A stretch of DNA of 64,000 nt from an uncultured bacterium (GCA_949292525.1 CASEZJ010000010.1:1-64000), one strand, 5' to 3'. Positions 1 to 10,311 are shown, counted from the stretch's first letter. The notes: generated from the letters alone by a model not told the origin. Program-made: numbers and translations.

Positions 1-97
1 GATAATTTGTGTTCAATATAAATGTAGCGCCGTATACGGACCCGTACGTACGGTGCAATGGGAGGGAAAATAATTATTATATTTTCTCTACCCTATT
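1..97 (+). mobile_element. 3' end of a group II intron (domains V and VI), probably class C
   Basis: Two consecutive hairpins have the architecture of the last domains of a group II intron. Bases 27-34 (GCGCCGTA) pair with 49-56 (TACGGTGC) including a G-U third pair. A distal stem 35-38/43-46 carries a four-base loop, and a two-base CG bulge lies at 47-48: this is the domain V fold. The triad reads CGC (28-30), as in class IIC introns. Bases 60-71 pair with 81-93, leaving one unpaired A at 90, the expected domain VI branch point. With the usual 7-8 nt from branch point to splice site, the intron would end near 96-97. The reverse transcriptase and 5' end lie outside the window. A separate weak hairpin (113-119/126-132) follows. 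Confidence 0.82.
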
Positions 98-147
98 AGA
101 CCTAAAATTTGCTAGAAAATATAACTTTTCTAATTTATATTTTTAAC

Positions 148-176
148 TTGTAAATAGAAGAAAGTTATGCTATCAT
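148..176 (+). promoter_or_regulatory. pyr operon promoter
   Basis: TTGTAA (148-153), 17 bases, then TATCAT (171-176) fits a housekeeping sigma promoter. The start would be near 183, leaving a leader of only about 30 bases before pyrB. There is therefore no room for a PyrR-type attenuator or a pyrB leader peptide with terminator. Confidence 0.65.
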
Positions 177-214
177 ACTTTAGGTAAAAAAATAAGATTT
201 AGTGAGGTGTCCAT

Positions 215-1087
215 ATGCGCGGTTTACTTACATTACATGATTTATCGGTTAATAAAATTCAAGAAATAATAGATTTAGCTTTAAAATTAAAGGGTGGTTT
301 TTCTAAAAATTATGTTGGAAAGAAAATGGCCACCCTTTTTTTTGAGAATTCAACCCGTACTCAATATAGTTTTCAAGTAGCAATGATGAACTTAGGTATT
401 CAAGTTGTAGGTTTTAATGCTTCAGTATCATCAGTTCAAAAAGGGGAATCTTTATATGATACGGTTAGAACATTTGAAGCTTTAGGTTTAGATGGGGTTG
501 TAATAAGATCAAGTATAGATAATTATTTTGATCAATTACAAAATATTAAAATGCCAATTTTTAATGGTGGTGATGGTGCTAGTAATCATCCGACTCAATG
601 TTTACTAGACTTAATGACTATATATGAAGAATTTGGTCATTTTGCTGGACTTAAAGTTTGTATGATTGGTGATATTTCCCATTCACGCGTAGCTCACGGT
701 AATATTGAAGTAATGAAAAGATTAGGAATGGATGTCTATATATCAGGGCCTGAAGAATTTAATGATGGTAGTGCACCACATTTAGATTTTTCTGAGGCAG
801 TTAAAACTTGTGATGTCATTATGATGTTAAGGGTTCAATTTGAACGACATAAAGAAAAAATGCAATTAACTGAAAAAGAATATTTTAAATTATATGGTTT
901 AGATATTAACAAGGTAAATTTAATGAAAGAAAAGGCAATTATAATGCATCCCGCTCCAGTTAATCGGAATATTGAAATTGCGGATGACGTAGTAGAATGT
1001 GAAAAGGCAAGAATATATAAACAAATGACTAATGGTGTTTATATAAGAATGGCTGTTATTTCAATGGTTTTAGATGGTGATTTATAA
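215..1087 (+). CDS. pyrB: Aspartate carbamoyltransferase catalytic chain
   Basis: Joins carbamoyl phosphate to aspartate in the committed step of UMP synthesis, in the cytosol. The 290-residue protein has the carbamoyl-phosphate loop STRT (residues 46-49) and HPTQ (125-128), both standard for the family, and the later MHPAPVNR segment found in ATCases. Length is slightly under the usual 300-310. ATG is preceded by GAGGTG. It is the first gene of the pyr operon, and its TAA overlaps the pyrC ATG by one base (TAATG). No regulatory chain pyrI is present, as is normal in Gram-positive bacteria. Confidence 0.95.
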   Translation: MRGLLTLHDLSVNKIQEIIDLALKLKGGFSKNYVGKKMATLFFENSTRTQYSFQVAMMNLGIQVVGFNASVSSVQKGESLYDTVRTFEALGLDGVVIRSSIDNYFDQLQNIKMPIFNGGDGASNHPTQCLLDLMTIYEEFGHFAGLKVCMIGDISHSRVAHGNIEVMKRLGMDVYISGPEEFNDGSAPHLDFSEAVKTCDVIMMLRVQFERHKEKMQLTEKEYFKLYGLDINKVNLMKEKAIIMHPAPVNRNIEIADDVVECEKARIYKQMTNGVYIRMAVISMVLDGDL

Positions 1088-2283
1088 TGTATAAATTAAA
1101 AGGCGGATTTATAATTCATAATAATAAGTTAATAAAAAAAGACATTTACATCAAAGACAATTTAATTGTTGATCACTTAGAAGAAGCACAAGAAATAGAT
1201 TGTACAAATTTATTAATAATGCCAGGTATTTGTGATCTACATGTCCATTTGAGAGAACCAGGTCAAACGGCTAAAGAAACTATTTTAACAGGAACTAAGG
1301 CAGCAGCTAAGGGTGGAGTTACAACGATATTTGCGATGCCTAATTTGATTCCCTATCCTGATAGTTTAGCAGGATTAAAGGTTGAAGAAGATATAATAGC
1401 TAAAGATGCCTTTGTAAATGTTTATCCGTATGCTTGTATTACTAAATCTGAAAAAGGTCAAGAATTAAGTGATATAACTGCGTTAGCAAAAAAAGTTTTA
1501 GCCTTTTCTGATGATGGCGTAGGAATAAATGATTATAATTTATTAAAAAAAGCTCAACAATTAGTAAAACAAGAAAAGCGGATAATTTGTTCACATGCTG
1601 AAGATTATCATTATATTCCGACTGATAATAGATCTGAATATATGGCGGTTAAAAAGGAATTAGAAGTAGTAAAAGAAACAAAAGTTAGATATCATTTTTG
1701 TCATCTATCAACTAAAGAAAGTTTCATTTATGTTAAAGAAGCCCAAAAATTAGGCTTAGATGTGTCATGTGAAGTCACACCGCATCATTTATTCTTAAAT
1801 GAAAATATGATTAATGATAATCCTAATTTTAAAATGAATCCGCCTTTACGTAGCATAGATGACCAACAAGCAACAATAAAAGCTTTGTTAGATGGTATAG
1901 CTAGTGTAATAGCTACAGATCATGCTCCTCATACTAAAGAAGATAAAAATAAACCTTATGCTAAAGCTTTAAACGGTATTATCGGTTTAGAAACTTTAGT
2001 TCCATTAGTCTATACTAATTTAATTAAAACTGGATTAGCAGGTTATGACATGCTTATAGATTGGTTAGTTAATAATCCGCGAAAAATTATGGGCCTAGAT
2101 AAAGTTAGCCTAGATAGTGGGAATATAGCAGATATAGCTTGTTTTGATATTTTTAATAGTCGTATTTATAAAGAAGAAGAGATTGTTTCAAAAGGTAAAA
2201 ATTCACCTTTTATAGGTCAAGAATTATATGGTTTTTGCAAATATACATTTGTAAATGGTAAATTAGTTTATGGTGGTGAATAA
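1087..2283 (+). CDS. pyrC: Dihydroorotase (type I)
   Basis: Cyclises N-carbamoyl-aspartate to dihydroorotate. The amidohydrolase metal motif HVH sits at residues 52-54, inside DLHVHLREPGQ. The FSDDG segment occupies the place where class I bacterial dihydroorotases carry an aspartate instead of a carbamylated lysine. Later metal ligands lie in SHAED and ATDHAPH. The 398 residues are a little shorter than Bacillus PyrC. Its start overlaps the pyrB stop, implying translational coupling. Confidence 0.94.
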   Translation: MYKLKGGFIIHNNKLIKKDIYIKDNLIVDHLEEAQEIDCTNLLIMPGICDLHVHLREPGQTAKETILTGTKAAAKGGVTTIFAMPNLIPYPDSLAGLKVEEDIIAKDAFVNVYPYACITKSEKGQELSDITALAKKVLAFSDDGVGINDYNLLKKAQQLVKQEKRIICSHAEDYHYIPTDNRSEYMAVKKELEVVKETKVRYHFCHLSTKESFIYVKEAQKLGLDVSCEVTPHHLFLNENMINDNPNFKMNPPLRSIDDQQATIKALLDGIASVIATDHAPHTKEDKNKPYAKALNGIIGLETLVPLVYTNLIKTGLAGYDMLIDWLVNNPRKIMGLDKVSLDSGNIADIACFDIFNSRIYKEEEIVSKGKNSPFIGQELYGFCKYTFVNGKLVYGGE

Positions 2284-2284
2284 A

Positions 2285-3385
2285 ATGAAGAGAAAACTTG
2301 TACTTGAAAACGGAATGGAATTTGAAGGAATAGGTTTCGGCTCTAAAAAAGAAAAAGTAGCAGAAATAGTGTTTAATACATCAATGGTAGGGTATCAAGA
2401 AATTTTATCAGATCCTTCATATTGTGATCAATTTGTAGTAATGACTTATCCGTTAATTGGTAATTATGGTTTGACTGATGAAGATTATGAATCTAAAAAT
2501 ATATACATGTCAGGCTTCGTAGTAAGAGAATATAATGACTTACCTTCAAACTTTAGATATACTAGAACATTATCAGATGTTATGGAAGAAAATAAAGTTG
2601 TTGGGATTGCTGATATAGACACTAGAGAATTGGTGAGGGTTATTAGAGATTATGGCTCTATGAAAGCATTTATTTGTGATGCAGATAAATCGCATGAATA
2701 TGCTATGGAACATATTAGAAATTATAATTATCCAACTAATCAAGTTGATAAAGTTTCTTCTAAACGCGTTTGGTATTCTAGAACTAGAAACCCATTATAT
2801 AATGTTGTATGTGTTGATTGTGGCTGTAAATTAAATATAATTCGTAAACTTAATGAATTTGGTTGCAATGTAGTAGTAGTTCCATATAATGTTACTAAAG
2901 AAGAAGTTTTAAAATATCATCCAGATGGTTTGTTTTTATCAAATGGTCCTGGTGATCCGGAAAATGTCAAACCGGTTATTGAATTAATAAAAGAATTAAA
3001 AGGAAAATTACCAATTTTAGGAATATGTTTAGGACACCAAATGATAGGTTTAGCCTATGGAGCTAAAACTTATAAAATGAAATTTGGTCATCGTGGGGCT
3101 AATCATCCGGTAAGAGACCTAGAAACTGGTAAGATAGAAATAACAAGTCAAAATCATAGTTTTGCGGTTGATAAAGATAGTTTAGATGGAACAGGCCTTA
3201 CTTTAACTCATGTTAATATTTTAGATAATGAGGCTGAAGGTATGAAGGATGAAAAAAACTACTTAATGTGTGTACAATACCATCCTGAATCAGCTGCCGG
3301 TCCTGAAGATAGTACATATTTATTTGCAAGATTTAGAAATTTAATGAAGGAGTGGAAATCAAAATGCCAAAAAGAAGAGATTTAA
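2285..3385 (+). CDS. carA: Carbamoyl phosphate synthase small chain (glutaminase)
   Basis: Releases ammonia from glutamine for the large chain CarB. An N-terminal CPSase small-chain domain is followed by a class I amidotransferase with the nucleophile Cys248 in GICLGHQM and the His-Glu pair in YHPES. I start at ATG 2285: GGTGGTGAA lies directly upstream, and an in-frame ATG at 2270 would fall inside pyrC and use that binding site as codons. The gene follows pyrC by one base and overlaps carB by 22 bases. Confidence 0.94.
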   Translation: MKRKLVLENGMEFEGIGFGSKKEKVAEIVFNTSMVGYQEILSDPSYCDQFVVMTYPLIGNYGLTDEDYESKNIYMSGFVVREYNDLPSNFRYTRTLSDVMEENKVVGIADIDTRELVRVIRDYGSMKAFICDADKSHEYAMEHIRNYNYPTNQVDKVSSKRVWYSRTRNPLYNVVCVDCGCKLNIIRKLNEFGCNVVVVPYNVTKEEVLKYHPDGLFLSNGPGDPENVKPVIELIKELKGKLPILGICLGHQMIGLAYGAKTYKMKFGHRGANHPVRDLETGKIEITSQNHSFAVDKDSLDGTGLTLTHVNILDNEAEGMKDEKNYLMCVQYHPESAAGPEDSTYLFARFRNLMKEWKSKCQKEEI

Positions 3386-6300
3386 AGAAAATAATGGTTA
3401 TTGGTTCCGGTCCAATTGTCATCGGTCAAGGTGCTGAATTTGATTATGCTGGTACTCAAGCATGTCTAGCTTTAAAAGAAGAGGGCTATGAAGTAGTTTT
3501 AGTTAATTCTAATCCAGCTACTATTATGACTGATACTAAAATTGCTGATAAAGTCTATATGGAACCTTTAGATTTAGAGAATGTTGCTAAAATAATACGC
3601 TTTGAAAGACCAGATGGTTTAATTTGTTCAATTGGTGGTCAAACTGGCTTAAATTTAGGTATGCAACTATACCGTAAAGGTGTGTTAGAAGAATGTCAAG
3701 TTGAATTACTAGGTACTGGTTATGATGCGATTAATAAAGCGGAAGATAGAGAATTATTTAGAAATTTATGTTTAGAAATTGGTGAACCAATACTAGAGAG
3801 TATTAATTGTAAATCAATTGAAGAAATAAAAGCCGCAGCCCTAAAGATTGGCTACCCTGTTATTCTACGTCCTGCCTTTACATTAGGTGGTACAGGTGGT
3901 GGTTTTGCAAATAGTGAAGATGAAATTATAGCTTTAGCAAAAAACGCCCTTAAATTATCTCCTGTTGGCGAAGTTTTAGTTGAAAAATCTATTAAAGGTT
4001 TTAAAGAAATTGAATATGAAGTTTTAAGAGATAAGAACGATACAGCTATTGTTGTATGTAATATGGAAAATGTTGATCCAGTAGGTATACATACTGGTGA
4101 TAGTATAGTTGTAGCACCAAGTCAAACCTTAACTAATAAAGAATATCAAATGTTAAGAAATAGTGCATTAAAAATTATAAGAGCCTTAGATATTGAAGGT
4201 GGGTGCAATGTTCAGTTTAGTTTAGATCCCTATTCATTCCAATATTATGTAATAGAGGTTAATCCCCGCGTTTCTCGTTCTAGTGCTCTTGCTAGTAAAG
4301 CTTCAGGATATCCAATAGCCAGAGTTTCAGCTAAAATAGCTTGTGGAATGCTATTAGATGAAATTGATATTGCTAATACGAAAGCTAGTTTTGAACCAAC
4401 ACTAGATTATGTAGTAACTAAAATTCCAAGATTCCCATTTGATAAATTTCAAACTGCAAATCGGCACCTTTCTACTCAAATGAAGGCTACTGGTGAAGTT
4501 ATGGCGATTGGGCGAACGATAGAGGAAAGCTTACTTAAAGCAGTTAGATCATTAGAAAATAAAGTTTACCATCTTTATTTGCCAAAGCTTAAATCATTAG
4601 ATAAAAAGGAATTGTTTGCATTTATTAAAGAGGAAAATGATGAAAGAATATTTGCTCTTGCTGAAGCATTAAGACGAGATGTAACTATTGATGATTTATA
4701 TCAAATAACTAAAATAGATAGATTTTTCTTAGAAAAAATCAATCATATTATTGAGCTAGAACGAACTATTTCTGAAGACCCACTAGCTCTAGATAATCTT
4801 AAACTAGCAAAGCGTTATGGTTTTTCTGATGAATATATTGCAATGCTAGCTAAAGTAACTCCTAAAGAGGTTTATGATTTAAGAGCTAAAAACAATTTAT
4901 TTCCAGTTTATAAAATGATCGATACTTGTGCTAGCGAATTTAAATCATATATACCATATTTTTATTCTACATATGAACATGAAAACGAAAGTATTAGAAG
5001 CAAGAAACAAAAAGTTGTTGTTTTAGGTTCAGGTCCAATTAGAATAGGTCAAGGTGTCGAATTCGATTATTCGACAGTACATGCCATTTGGGCTATCAAA
5101 GAAGAAGGCTATGAAGCTATTGTAATAAATAATAATCCTGAAACTGTTTCTACTGATTACACTTTATCAGACAAATTATATTTTGAACCATTAACCTATG
5201 AAGATGTAATGAATATAATTCATTTTGAGCAACCGATTGGTGTTATCGTAGCCTTAGGTGGTCAAACTGCCATCAACTTAGCTTCTGATTTAGAAAATAG
5301 TGGTATAAAATTAATCGGTGCTTCTGCTAAGGCGATTGATTTAGCTGAAGATAGAGAAGCATTTGAACAAATAATGAATAAATTAAATATTCCAATGCCA
5401 AGTGGTAAAGGTGTATTTAGTGTAGCAGAAGGTTTAGAAGAAGCAGATAAAATCGGCTACCCGGTATTAGTAAGGCCATCATTCGTTCTTGGTGGAAGAA
5501 TGATGCATATAGTTTATGATAAAGAAAATTTAGAAGCTTTTATAAAAGAAGCCTTAGATTATGATAATAGTCACCCAGTTCTAGTTGATAAATATATTAG
5601 CGGTCAAGAATGTGAAGTTGATGCTATCTGTGATGGTGAAGATGTGTTTATCCCTGGTATAATGGAACATATTGAAAAAACTGGTGTCCATAGTGGTGAT
5701 AGTATGAGTGTATATCCACCATATTCACTAAGTGAAGAAACATGCAAAGTAATCGCTTCTTATACAACTAAGATAGGTTTAGGTCTAAATTTAATTGGTT
5801 TATTTAATATTCAATTCATTGTTGAGCCTAATAACAAGGTTTCAATAATTGAAGTAAACCCACGTTCATCTAGAACTGTTCCATTCTTAGCTAAATCAAC
5901 AAATATTCCGATTGCCGGGATTGCAGCTAAAGTAATGTTAGGTGAAAAACTAAAGGATTTAGGTTATGTTGGTGTTTATCCTAACAGAAAACGTCATTAT
6001 GTAAAATCACCTACATTCTCATTTACAAAAATAAGAGGTTTAGATGCCGTTTTATCACCAGAAATGAAATCAACAGGTGAAGCAATAGGTTATGATAAAT
6101 CTTTAAATAGAGCTTTATATAAATCATTAAAGGCTAGTGGCTTAAGAGTTGCAAATTACGGCACAATACTTGCTACAATATCTGATGTTGATAAAGAGAA
6201 AGCTTTACCATTAATTAGAAGATTTTATAACTTAGGTTTCAATATTGTAGCTACTAAAGGTACAGCAACATTCTTAAAGAAAAATGGTATTAGAACCAGA

Positions 6301-6543
6301 ATATTAAAGAAAATTTCTGAAGGCTCTGAAGAAATATTAGAACAAATTCGTAAGGGCTACATAACATATGTATTAAACACTGTAAATGAAGATAAACGTA
6401 ATACAAAACATGATGGTGTTTTAATAAGAAGTTGTGCGATCGATAATAATGTTGCTATCTTTACTTGCTTAGATACAGTTAATGTTTTACTTAATGTATT
6501 AGAAGAAACTACAATGTCTATTTCAACTATCGATGAGGATTAA
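3364..6543 (+). CDS. carB: Carbamoyl phosphate synthase large chain
   Basis: Makes carbamoyl phosphate from bicarbonate, ammonia and two ATP. About 1059 residues, close to the usual 1070. The two homologous ATP-grasp halves are visible as repeated motifs: [20 protein letters not shown] near the start and [20 protein letters not shown] near residue 557. Both halves have the EVNPR metal-binding motif. A C-terminal MGS-like allosteric domain begins after about residue 930. ATG 3364 was chosen over GTG 3352 because AAGGAG (3346-3351) abuts the GTG. The gene overlaps carA by 22 bases. Confidence 0.95.
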   Translation: MPKRRDLKKIMVIGSGPIVIGQGAEFDYAGTQACLALKEEGYEVVLVNSNPATIMTDTKIADKVYMEPLDLENVAKIIRFERPDGLICSIGGQTGLNLGMQLYRKGVLEECQVELLGTGYDAINKAEDRELFRNLCLEIGEPILESINCKSIEEIKAAALKIGYPVILRPAFTLGGTGGGFANSEDEIIALAKNALKLSPVGEVLVEKSIKGFKEIEYEVLRDKNDTAIVVCNMENVDPVGIHTGDSIVVAPSQTLTNKEYQMLRNSALKIIRALDIEGGCNVQFSLDPYSFQYYVIEVNPRVSRSSALASKASGYPIARVSAKIACGMLLDEIDIANTKASFEPTLDYVVTKIPRFPFDKFQTANRHLSTQMKATGEVMAIGRTIEESLLKAVRSLENKVYHLYLPKLKSLDKKELFAFIKEENDERIFALAEALRRDVTIDDLYQITKIDRFFLEKINHIIELERTISEDPLALDNLKLAKRYGFSDEYIAMLAKVTPKEVYDLRAKNNLFPVYKMIDTCASEFKSYIPYFYSTYEHENESIRSKKQKVVVLGSGPIRIGQGVEFDYSTVHAIWAIKEEGYEAIVINNNPETVSTDYTLSDKLYFEPLTYEDVMNIIHFEQPIGVIVALGGQTAINLASDLENSGIKLIGASAKAIDLAEDREAFEQIMNKLNIPMPSGKGVFSVAEGLEEADKIGYPVLVRPSFVLGGRMMHIVYDKENLEAFIKEALDYDNSHPVLVDKYISGQECEVDAICDGEDVFIPGIMEHIEKTGVHSGDSMSVYPPYSLSEETCKVIASYTTKIGLGLNLIGLFNIQFIVEPNNKVSIIEVNPRSSRTVPFLAKSTNIPIAGIAAKVMLGEKLKDLGYVGVYPNRKRHYVKSPTFSFTKIRGLDAVLSPEMKSTGEAIGYDKSLNRALYKSLKASGLRVANYGTILATISDVDKEKALPLIRRFYNLGFNIVATKGTATFLKKNGIRTRILKKISEGSEEILEQIRKGYITYVLNTVNEDKRNTKHDGVLIRSCAIDNNVAIFTCLDTVNVLLNVLEETTMSISTIDED

Positions 6544-6545
6544 TT

Positions 6546-7274
6546 ATGAAAAATGTTATATTAGAAGTAGTAGAAAATGTTTCTTTAACAGATAAAATAT
6601 ATAAACTTATTTTAAAAGGTGATATTAAAGCCATTACTTATCCAGATGAATTTGTAAATTTAAAATTAGATAATTTTTATTTAAGACGTCCATTTAGTGT
6701 TTCTGATTTTGAAGATGATAAATTAACTATCATTTATAAAGTTCTTGGTAGGGGTACTAACTATATGACATCTCTTAAATCAGGAACTAAAATAGATGCA
6801 TTAATAAATTTAGGTAATGGTTTTCAATATTTAAGCCAAAAACCTTTAATTGTAGCCGGAGGAATTGGTATAGCTCCATTTGTTAAATTAATTAAAGAAT
6901 TTAATAAAAAAGGTATAAAGCCAACTTTGATTTATGGAGAACAAACTAAAGATAATTTTATTTTATTAGATTTCTTCAAAGAAAATACTAATTTAATTTT
7001 AACAACAGATGATGGTTCCTTAGGTTATCATGGCAATAGTGTTCAATATTTAGCTGAAAATAAGCTTGATTTTGATAAATATTATGCATGTGGACCTACC
7101 CCGATGCTTAAAACTTTAAAGAAATATAGTGATAACGGATATTTATCTTTAGAAGCTCATATGGGTTGTGGTTTTGGTGCTTGTATGGGTTGTTCGATTA
7201 AAACAATTAATGGATTTAAGCGAGTTTGTAAAGAAGGCCCTGTGTTTTTAGCTAGTGAGGTTATTTATGAATAA
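6546..7274 (+). CDS. pyrK: Dihydroorotate dehydrogenase electron transfer subunit
   Basis: FAD and 2Fe-2S subunit that passes electrons from PyrD to NAD+. The FAD-binding part has LRRPFSVSD, the NAD-binding part GGIGIAPFV. The C-terminal cysteine cluster (CGFGACMGC followed by a fourth Cys in KRVCKEGPVF) is the 2Fe-2S site of PyrK. The 242 residues are near the usual 250. Two bases separate it from carB and it overlaps pyrD by eight. Its presence fixes the downstream pyrD as class 1B. Confidence 0.93.
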   Translation: MKNVILEVVENVSLTDKIYKLILKGDIKAITYPDEFVNLKLDNFYLRRPFSVSDFEDDKLTIIYKVLGRGTNYMTSLKSGTKIDALINLGNGFQYLSQKPLIVAGGIGIAPFVKLIKEFNKKGIKPTLIYGEQTKDNFILLDFFKENTNLILTTDDGSLGYHGNSVQYLAENKLDFDKYYACGPTPMLKTLKKYSDNGYLSLEAHMGCGFGACMGCSIKTINGFKRVCKEGPVFLASEVIYE

Positions 7275-8178
7275 AGAAATAAAATTATTTAATCACACTT
7301 TTAAAAACCCAATAATTCCAGCTAGCGGATGTTTTGGCTTTGGTTATGAATTTAATGAATTTTATGATATTAATATTTTAGGTTCAATAGCTCTTAAAGG
7401 GACAACTAAAGAAGAAAGATATGGTAATCCATTGCCAAGAATCTGTGAATGTCCTAGCGGTTTAATAAACGCTATTGGTTTGCAAAACCCAGGTGTTGAT
7501 AAAGTTATAGGTGAAGAAATTCCTAAATTAAGTACTTGTTATGAAGATTTAGTTATTGCCAATTGTGGCGGACATAGCATAGAAGAATATATTGAGGTTG
7601 CTAGTAAATTTTCAAAATGTGCTAAAGTTGTTGCTATAGAATTAAATATTTCATGTCCTAATGTAAGTGGTGGTGGAATGGTGTTTGGCACTGATCCTGA
7701 TGTTGCTTATAATTTAGTTAAAGAAGTAAAAAAACATGTATCTAAGCCATTAATTGTCAAATTATCACCTAATGTTACAAATATAGTAGAAATGGCTAAG
7801 GCAGTAGAAAAAGCAGGTGCTGACGCTATTTCTTTAATTAATACTTTAGTTGGTATGCGTATTAATTTAGTAAATCATAAGCCAATAATTAGTGTTAAAA
7901 AAGGTGGCTATAGTGGACCCGGTGTATTTCCTGTTGCCCTAAATATGGTTTATCAAGTTTATGAAAATACTAAATTACCAATCATTGGTATGGGTGGTAT
8001 AACAAGTGCCTATGATGTTATAGAAATGATGTATGCTGGTGCTAATTTATGTATGGTTGGGGCAGCAAATTTAATTAATCCTTATGCTTGTCGTGACATC
8101 ATTTTAGATTTAGACCGCGTTATGAAAGAACTAAAAATTACTAATTTAAATGATATAATTGGTTTAGCACATTGCTAA
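7267..8178 (+). CDS. pyrD: Dihydroorotate dehydrogenase, class 1B catalytic subunit
   Basis: FMN enzyme that oxidises dihydroorotate to orotate, working with PyrK. ELNISCPNVSGGG contains the catalytic cysteine that marks class 1B (serine in membrane class 2 enzymes). The FMN phosphate loop GMGGI is present near the C-terminus. ATG 7267 is used with GTGAGG (7255-7260) upstream; GTG 7255 would consume that binding site. The protein is 303 residues, typical for the family. An NAD-linked enzyme suits an anaerobic or facultative cell. Confidence 0.94.
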   Translation: MNKEIKLFNHTFKNPIIPASGCFGFGYEFNEFYDINILGSIALKGTTKEERYGNPLPRICECPSGLINAIGLQNPGVDKVIGEEIPKLSTCYEDLVIANCGGHSIEEYIEVASKFSKCAKVVAIELNISCPNVSGGGMVFGTDPDVAYNLVKEVKKHVSKPLIVKLSPNVTNIVEMAKAVEKAGADAISLINTLVGMRINLVNHKPIISVKKGGYSGPGVFPVALNMVYQVYENTKLPIIGMGGITSAYDVIEMMYAGANLCMVGAANLINPYACRDIILDLDRVMKELKITNLNDIIGLAHC

Positions 8179-8200
8179 AAGCTAAAAAAAATTGTAAAAT
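8172..8200 (+). promoter_or_regulatory. Possible internal promoter before the mgtC-like gene
   Basis: TTGCTA (8172-8177), 17 bases, TAAAAT (8195-8200). It lies at the end of pyrD and in the 40-base gap before the mgtC-like gene, the widest gap inside the pyr operon. It could give pyrF and pyrE extra transcription. AT-rich sequence makes chance matches common. Confidence 0.4.
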
Positions 8201-8218
8201 AACATTAAGGTGATTAAC

Positions 8219-8953
8219 ATGTTTTTTACAATTAAGGTCGTTGACCCAATAGCTAAAGCTTTAGGTGCTTGGTCATATGATATAAGCTTTAGTTCAATTA
8301 TGTTTAGAATTCTTTTAGCAATCGTGTTTAGTTTTGCTATTGGAATTGAACGTTCAACTAAAAATCATTCTGCAGGGGTAAGAACTTATATTTTAGTTAC
8401 ACTAGGTTCGACAATTGCAATGTTAACTAATCAATTTATATTTGAAACATTTGATTCTGGTGATGCATCGCGTCTAGGCGCTCAAGTTATTTCAGGTATA
8501 GGTTTTTTAGGTGCAGGTACTATAATAGTTACTTCTAGAAGTCAAATTAGAGGTTTAACTACTGCGGCAGGCTTATGGGCATCAGCATGTATGGGTCTAG
8601 CAATCGGAATAGGCTTTTATACACTTGCTATAATTGCAGTAGTGGCTATAATTTTAGTATTTACTATTCTACAAGGATTTGAAAGCTATTTAAAAGATAT
8701 TTCAAAAAGTTTTACTATCCATATTGAATTAAATGAAACTAAAGATTTAAAAGAACTATTAAACTTTATAAGAAAAGCTAATATAGTTATTCAAAGAGTT
8801 GAAGCTAATCAAGCCTATCTAGAGTCAGGATTAGCTGTATATACAATGTATTTATATAATAAAAATAAAGGCTTCCGCAATATGCGTCATATTCCTATTT
8901 TGTCTTCAATTAGAGACTTAGAATATGTCAATTATGTAGAAGAAATTTCGTAA
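8219..8953 (+). CDS. MgtC/SapB family membrane protein
   Basis: A 244-residue membrane protein with four or five hydrophobic segments in the first 150 residues. It carries the family signature: GIERSTKNHSAGVRTYILV, followed by GIGFLGAGTI and RGLTTAAGLWASA. The hydrophilic tail (from about residue 160) is shorter than in Salmonella MgtC. MgtC relatives are linked to magnesium homeostasis and, in some bacteria, to inhibition of the F-type ATP synthase; which applies here cannot be told. ATG 8219 is used, with AAGGTG upstream. It sits between pyrD and pyrF, an unusual place. Eleven bases separate it from pyrF. Confidence 0.85.
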   Translation: MFFTIKVVDPIAKALGAWSYDISFSSIMFRILLAIVFSFAIGIERSTKNHSAGVRTYILVTLGSTIAMLTNQFIFETFDSGDASRLGAQVISGIGFLGAGTIIVTSRSQIRGLTTAAGLWASACMGLAIGIGFYTLAIIAVVAIILVFTILQGFESYLKDISKSFTIHIELNETKDLKELLNFIRKANIVIQRVEANQAYLESGLAVYTMYLYNKNKGFRNMRHIPILSSIRDLEYVNYVEEIS

Positions 8954-8964
8954 AGAGGTTTGTT

Positions 8965-9648
8965 ATGGAAAATAAAGTTATTATTGCTTGCGATTTTAAA
9001 AATCGTGATGAATTATTTACTTTTTTAAAACCTTTTGCAGGTTTAAACCCTTATCTGAAAGTTGGTATGGAACTATTTTATGCCGAAGGACCTGAAATGG
9101 TAAGAGAACTAAAAAAAGCAGGTTTTAAAATATTTTTAGACTTAAAATTGTGCGATATTCCTAATACAGTTGAAAAAGCTATGCGTAATCTAGCTAAATT
9201 AGATGTTGACATTACTAACGTACATGCTAGCGGTGGAATAAAAATGATGGAAGCCGCAAAAAGAGGCTTAGAAGGCTCAAACACTAAATTGATTGCAGTA
9301 ACTATATTAACATCTTTAGATGATGAAGCATTAAAAAATGAACTTGATATAAATAAATCAGTAAAAGAAGTAGTTTATGATTATGCTGCAAACGCTAAAA
9401 AAGCGGGATTAGACGGAATAGTTTGTTCTCCTTTTGAAGCTGGTATTGCTAAAGATTTAGGATTAATAAGCGTAACCCCTGGAATTAGACTTGCTGGTGA
9501 TAGTAAAGGTGACCAAAAAAGAGTTACTACTCCTAAAGATGCTAAAGAATTAGGTTCAACTTATATTGTAGTTGGTAGATCAATCACTGCTAGTCAAGAT
9601 CCAGTAAAAGAATATTTAAGATGTGTAAAGGAGTTTCAAAATGACTGA
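8965..9648 (+). CDS. pyrF: Orotidine 5'-phosphate decarboxylase
   Basis: Last step to UMP. The catalytic Lys-Asp network is in FLDLKLCDIPNTV, and the phosphate-binding end reads VTPGIRL and VVGRSIT. At 227 residues it is the compact bacterial type. AGAGG precedes the ATG. The stop is TGA, one of seven in the window, and lies within an eight-base overlap with pyrE. Confidence 0.95.
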   Translation: MENKVIIACDFKNRDELFTFLKPFAGLNPYLKVGMELFYAEGPEMVRELKKAGFKIFLDLKLCDIPNTVEKAMRNLAKLDVDITNVHASGGIKMMEAAKRGLEGSNTKLIAVTILTSLDDEALKNELDINKSVKEVVYDYAANAKKAGLDGIVCSPFEAGIAKDLGLISVTPGIRLAGDSKGDQKRVTTPKDAKELGSTYIVVGRSITASQDPVKEYLRCVKEFQND

Positions 9649-10279
9649 TTTTAGTAAAGATATTGCAAAAGTATTATTAGATGTTAAAGCTGTGTTTTTA
9701 AAACCAAGTGAACCATTTACTTGGGCAAGTGGAATTAAAAGCCCGATTTATTGTGACAACCGTTTAATTCTTGGTAACGTCAAAGAACGCGTATACGTTG
9801 AAACAGCTTTATCAAAAATGATTCAAGAAAATTATCCTGATGTAGAAGTTATTATGGGAACATCTACTGCAGGCATTCCTCACGCTGCCTATGTGTCAGA
9901 CTTATTAGATTTACCTATGGGTTATGTTAGAACATCAGCTAAAGACCATGGTCGGCAAAATCAAATTGAAGGTGCGGATCCTAAAGGTAAGAAGGTTGTA
10001 GTTATTGAAGATTTAATTTCAACAGCTGGTTCAGTTTTAGAAGTTTGTAATGTATTAAAAGAACATGGCGCTGAAGTTCTTGGTATAGCTTCAATCTTTA
10101 CTTATAATTTAGCTAAAGGAAAGAAAAGATTAGCAGAAGCTAATGTAGTTAATAATTCATTGTCAAACTTTGAATCATTAGCTGAAGTAGCTTTATTAAA
10201 CAATTATATAAGTAAGGAAGAATATCAAAAAGTTTTAAAATTTAGGGAAAATCCTGATGATGCTAGTTGGATGGAATAA
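9641..10279 (+). CDS. pyrE: Orotate phosphoribosyltransferase
   Basis: Transfers orotate to PRPP to make OMP, the substrate of PyrF. The PRPP-binding motif VVVIEDLISTAGS is clear near residue 120, and the flexible-loop lysines lie in RTSAKDHGRQNQ. The 212 residues are normal for the short bacterial form. AAGGAG lies within the end of pyrF. It is the last gene of the operon and runs directly into the terminator at 10269. Confidence 0.94.
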   Translation: MTDFSKDIAKVLLDVKAVFLKPSEPFTWASGIKSPIYCDNRLILGNVKERVYVETALSKMIQENYPDVEVIMGTSTAGIPHAAYVSDLLDLPMGYVRTSAKDHGRQNQIEGADPKGKKVVVIEDLISTAGSVLEVCNVLKEHGAEVLGIASIFTYNLAKGKKRLAEANVVNNSLSNFESLAEVALLNNYISKEEYQKVLKFRENPDDASWME

Positions 10280-10297
10280 TCCATCCTTCTTTTTTTA
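10269..10297 (+). terminator. pyr operon terminator
   Basis: GGATGG (10269-10274) pairs with CCATCC (10281-10286) across a six-base loop and is followed by TTCTTTTTTT. The 5' arm overlaps the last codons of pyrE. Confidence 0.8.
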
Positions 10298-10311
10298 ACT
10301 AGCAATATAGC

